DNA of 64,000 nt from Chryseobacterium bernardetii (lineage in GTDB: Bacteria; Bacteroidota; Bacteroidia; Flavobacteriales; Weeksellaceae). The notes below the pieces were generated by a model. It was given only the letters and a program-made list of their open reading frames with translations. It ran no database searches and was not told the DNA's origin. A program made the position numbers and the translations under genes. Location: the NCBI RefSeq assembly GCF_003815975.1, contig NZ_CP033932.1, positions 1,054,001 through 1,118,000 on the forward strand, given 5' to 3'. Of this stretch, positions 62,672 through 64,000 are shown piece after piece (the first letter of the stretch is position 1; the number at the start of each line of letters is the position of its first letter).

Positions 62672-63049
62672 ATGGAATTACAAGGAACGGTAAAGAAACT
62701 TTTTGAAACTCAAACTTTTGCAAGTGGATTTCAAAAAAGAGAATTGGTTATTTTAACCCAGGAACAGTATCCACAGCCGATAAACATAGAATTTTTATCT
62801 GATAAAATTAGTTTGTTAGATAACCTTAAAGAAGGTGAAAATGTAAAGATAGGAATCAATATCAGAGGTAGAGAATGGATTTCTCCACAAGGTGAAACGA
62901 AATACTTCAACTCTATTACAGGATGGAGAGTAGAAAAAGTTTTTGATAACGGATCAGAACCTACTCAGGCTATGCCTCAGCAATCAGCATCTCCTGTTTC
63001 TAATGAGAATCCGTTTGCCGGAGATGATGATGATGATTTACCTTTCTAA
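62672..63049 (+). CDS. DUF3127 OB-fold-like protein with SSB-type acidic tail
   Basis: 125 residues from ATG 62672 (MELQGTVKKLFETQTF); earlier in-frame ATGs run through AT-rich non-coding sequence. The N-terminal ~90 residues match DUF3127 (FQKRELVILTQEQYPQPINIEF, NVKIGINIRGREWISPQGETKYFNS core), a predicted single-strand nucleic-acid binding OB fold. A Gln/Ser/Pro linker leads to the tip NPFAGDDDDDLPF, closely like the SSB C-terminal tip (DDDIPF) that recruits repair and replication proteins. Confidence 0.85.
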   Translation: MELQGTVKKLFETQTFASGFQKRELVILTQEQYPQPINIEFLSDKISLLDNLKEGENVKIGINIRGREWISPQGETKYFNSITGWRVEKVFDNGSEPTQAMPQQSASPVSNENPFAGDDDDDLPF

Positions 63050-63070
63050 TTAAAGAATTAAATCAAATAT

Positions 63071-63105
63071 AAATCCTGCTTTCTTATAAAGTAGGATTTT
63101 TTTTC
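63071..63105 (+). terminator. DUF3127 terminator
   Basis: AAATCCTGCTTT (63071-63082) pairs imperfectly with AAAGTAGGATTT, followed by a T run; it ends eight bases before the aat start. Confidence 0.75.
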
Positions 63106-63112
63106 TAAAAAA

Positions 63113-63766
63113 ATGGTCCGACTAGACGAAAACGAGATTTCATTCCCTGATCCTGAGGTATATGATGGACATGACGGGCTTATTGCCTACGGTGGAGACC
63201 TGTCTATAGAACGCATTTGGTTCGCTTATCAATTGGGGATTTTCCCCTGGTATAATCCGGGAGAGGAAATTCTGTGGTGGTGCCCTGATCCGAGATTTGT
63301 TTTAGTACCCGCTGAAATAAAGGTTTCAAAATCAATGAGAAAGCTATTAAACAGAAATGTTTTTACTTTTTCCGAGAACAAAAATTTCAGAGAGGTCATT
63401 AGAAACTGTCAGCAGGCTGTACGTAAAGGACAATCCGGAACATGGCTTTCTGATGAACTGATGCATTCTTTCATCAAACTTCATGAATATGGCCTGGCCA
63501 GAAGTATTGAGGTGTGGCAGGATGAAGAATTGGTAGGTGGCTTTTACGGCTTACAGATCGGAAATGTATTCTGTGGCGAAAGCATGTTCGCAAAAGTCAG
63601 CAATGCTTCAAAAGCCGGCTTTATTCACTTTGTGGAAAGCAATAAAGATCAGATTGAATTAATTGACTGTCAGTCTCATACTGAACACCTGGAGAGTCTT
63701 GGCGCCAAGATGATTCCGAAGAAAGAATTTTTAAAAATCCTACACGAGAACAATGAACGCAGATAA
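63113..63766 (+). CDS. aat: Leucyl/phenylalanyl-tRNA-protein transferase Aat
   Basis: 217 residues. The motifs GLIAYGGDLSIERI, AYQLGIFPWYN, ILWWCPDPRFVL, GTWLSDELMHSFIKLH and GGFYGLQIGNVFCGESMF are all hallmarks of Aat. It adds Leu or Phe to N-terminal Lys or Arg of proteins, marking them for ClpAP/ClpS in the N-degron pathway. Its end overlaps the next gene by 14 bases. Confidence 0.95.
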   Translation: MVRLDENEISFPDPEVYDGHDGLIAYGGDLSIERIWFAYQLGIFPWYNPGEEILWWCPDPRFVLVPAEIKVSKSMRKLLNRNVFTFSENKNFREVIRNCQQAVRKGQSGTWLSDELMHSFIKLHEYGLARSIEVWQDEELVGGFYGLQIGNVFCGESMFAKVSNASKAGFIHFVESNKDQIELIDCQSHTEHLESLGAKMIPKKEFLKILHENNERR

Positions 63767-64000
63767 AGAAAAATGGCTTCTTCTGGCCACCTTAAGCATT
63801 ATTTGGGGATCTTCTTTTATTTTAATCAAAAAATCACTGGATCATTTCAATCCGTATCAGGTAGGATCATTGAGGGTTCTTATTGCTGGTATTATTTTGC
63901 TTCCTATTGCTATTTCCAATTATAAACTTTTCCCGAAAAAACATATAAAGTGGCTTATTCTGGCTGCCTTAACCGGAAACTTTATTCCCATGTTCCTTTT
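63753..64000 (+). CDS. EamA/DMT-family transporter (partial, runs off window)
   Basis: Begins ATG at 63753 inside aat (MNADKEKWLLLATLSIIWG). The visible 82 residues include helix 1 with WGSSFILIKKSLDHF and helix 2 LRVLIAGIILLPIAI, the start of an EamA (drug/metabolite transporter) protein of ten helices. The rest lies beyond the window. Substrate unknown. Confidence 0.85.
   Translation, partial: MNADKEKWLLLATLSIIWGSSFILIKKSLDHFNPYQVGSLRVLIAGIILLPIAISNYKLFPKKHIKWLILAALTGNFIPMFL

Noticed and set aside
61901..63766. Functional link between the Leu tRNA cluster and aat
   Set aside because: Aat uses Leu-tRNA, but the two are on opposite strands with separate promoters and an intervening gene; proximity alone is weak evidence.

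Overview
The window looks like chromosomal DNA of a low-GC member of the Bacteroidota, most likely Chryseobacterium or a close relative in the Weeksellaceae. The evidence is the AT-rich composition, promoters of the Bacteroidota form (TTG ... TAnnTTTG), a dcw cluster without ddl, murF or murB, an FtsZ with a long tail, a bacterial GH3-family protein, TonB-dependent receptor/PepSY pairs, and GG-leader 'bacteriocin-like' peptides of the kind common in Chryseobacterium. I see no prophage, insertion sequence or CRISPR array.

Layout. 1-6 kb: two GG-leader peptides, a radical SAM protein, an AsmA-like giant and a DUF2797 protein. 6-11 kb: a sugar-nucleotide epimerase, a DUF2795 protein and secA. 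10.8-17.6 kb: an iron-uptake operon made of two TonB-dependent receptor plus PepSY-membrane-protein pairs. 17.7-19.5 kb: a ROK sugar kinase and msrA. 19.5-23.4 kb: a regulatory locus with a membrane protein, a structured gene-free stretch, a 58-residue secreted peptide, a TPR histidine kinase and a response regulator. 23.5-25.4 kb: an overlapping four-gene operon (DUF4177-like, YidD, YegP/DUF1508, HsdR-N-like). 26-28 kb: elaA, engB and a hydrolase on the minus strand.

28-45.4 kb is the division and cell-wall cluster: mraZ, rsmH, ftsL, ftsI, murE, (broken four-helix-bundle gene), mraY, murD, ftsW, murG, murC, ftsQ, ftsA, ftsZ and a YqeY-like gene, closed by a strong terminator. Downstream lie a bacilliredoxin, GH3, a minus-strand operon from mutL through rhomboid and two exonuclease/endonuclease/phosphatase paralogues to two lipoproteins, a DUF1275 protein, an OmpR-type two-component system, a MocR regulator, a cluster of five tRNAs (four Leu, one Gly), a DUF3127 protein with an SSB-like tail, aat and the start of an EamA transporter.

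The most unusual signal is between genes. Ten dcw junctions have spacers longer than about 45 bp, and each holds a repeat element starting at or just after the upstream stop codon. Seven are 'mirrored' arrays of degenerate 7- or 8-mers whose two arms are complementary in register. Three are copies of a two-hairpin element (GTCCC-loop-GGGAC, then ATTTAA, then a second hairpin). The murE-mraY copy carries, in its loop, a frameshifted gene of the four-helix-bundle family otherwise known from 23S rRNA intervening sequences. A similar GC-phased heptamer array precedes secA.
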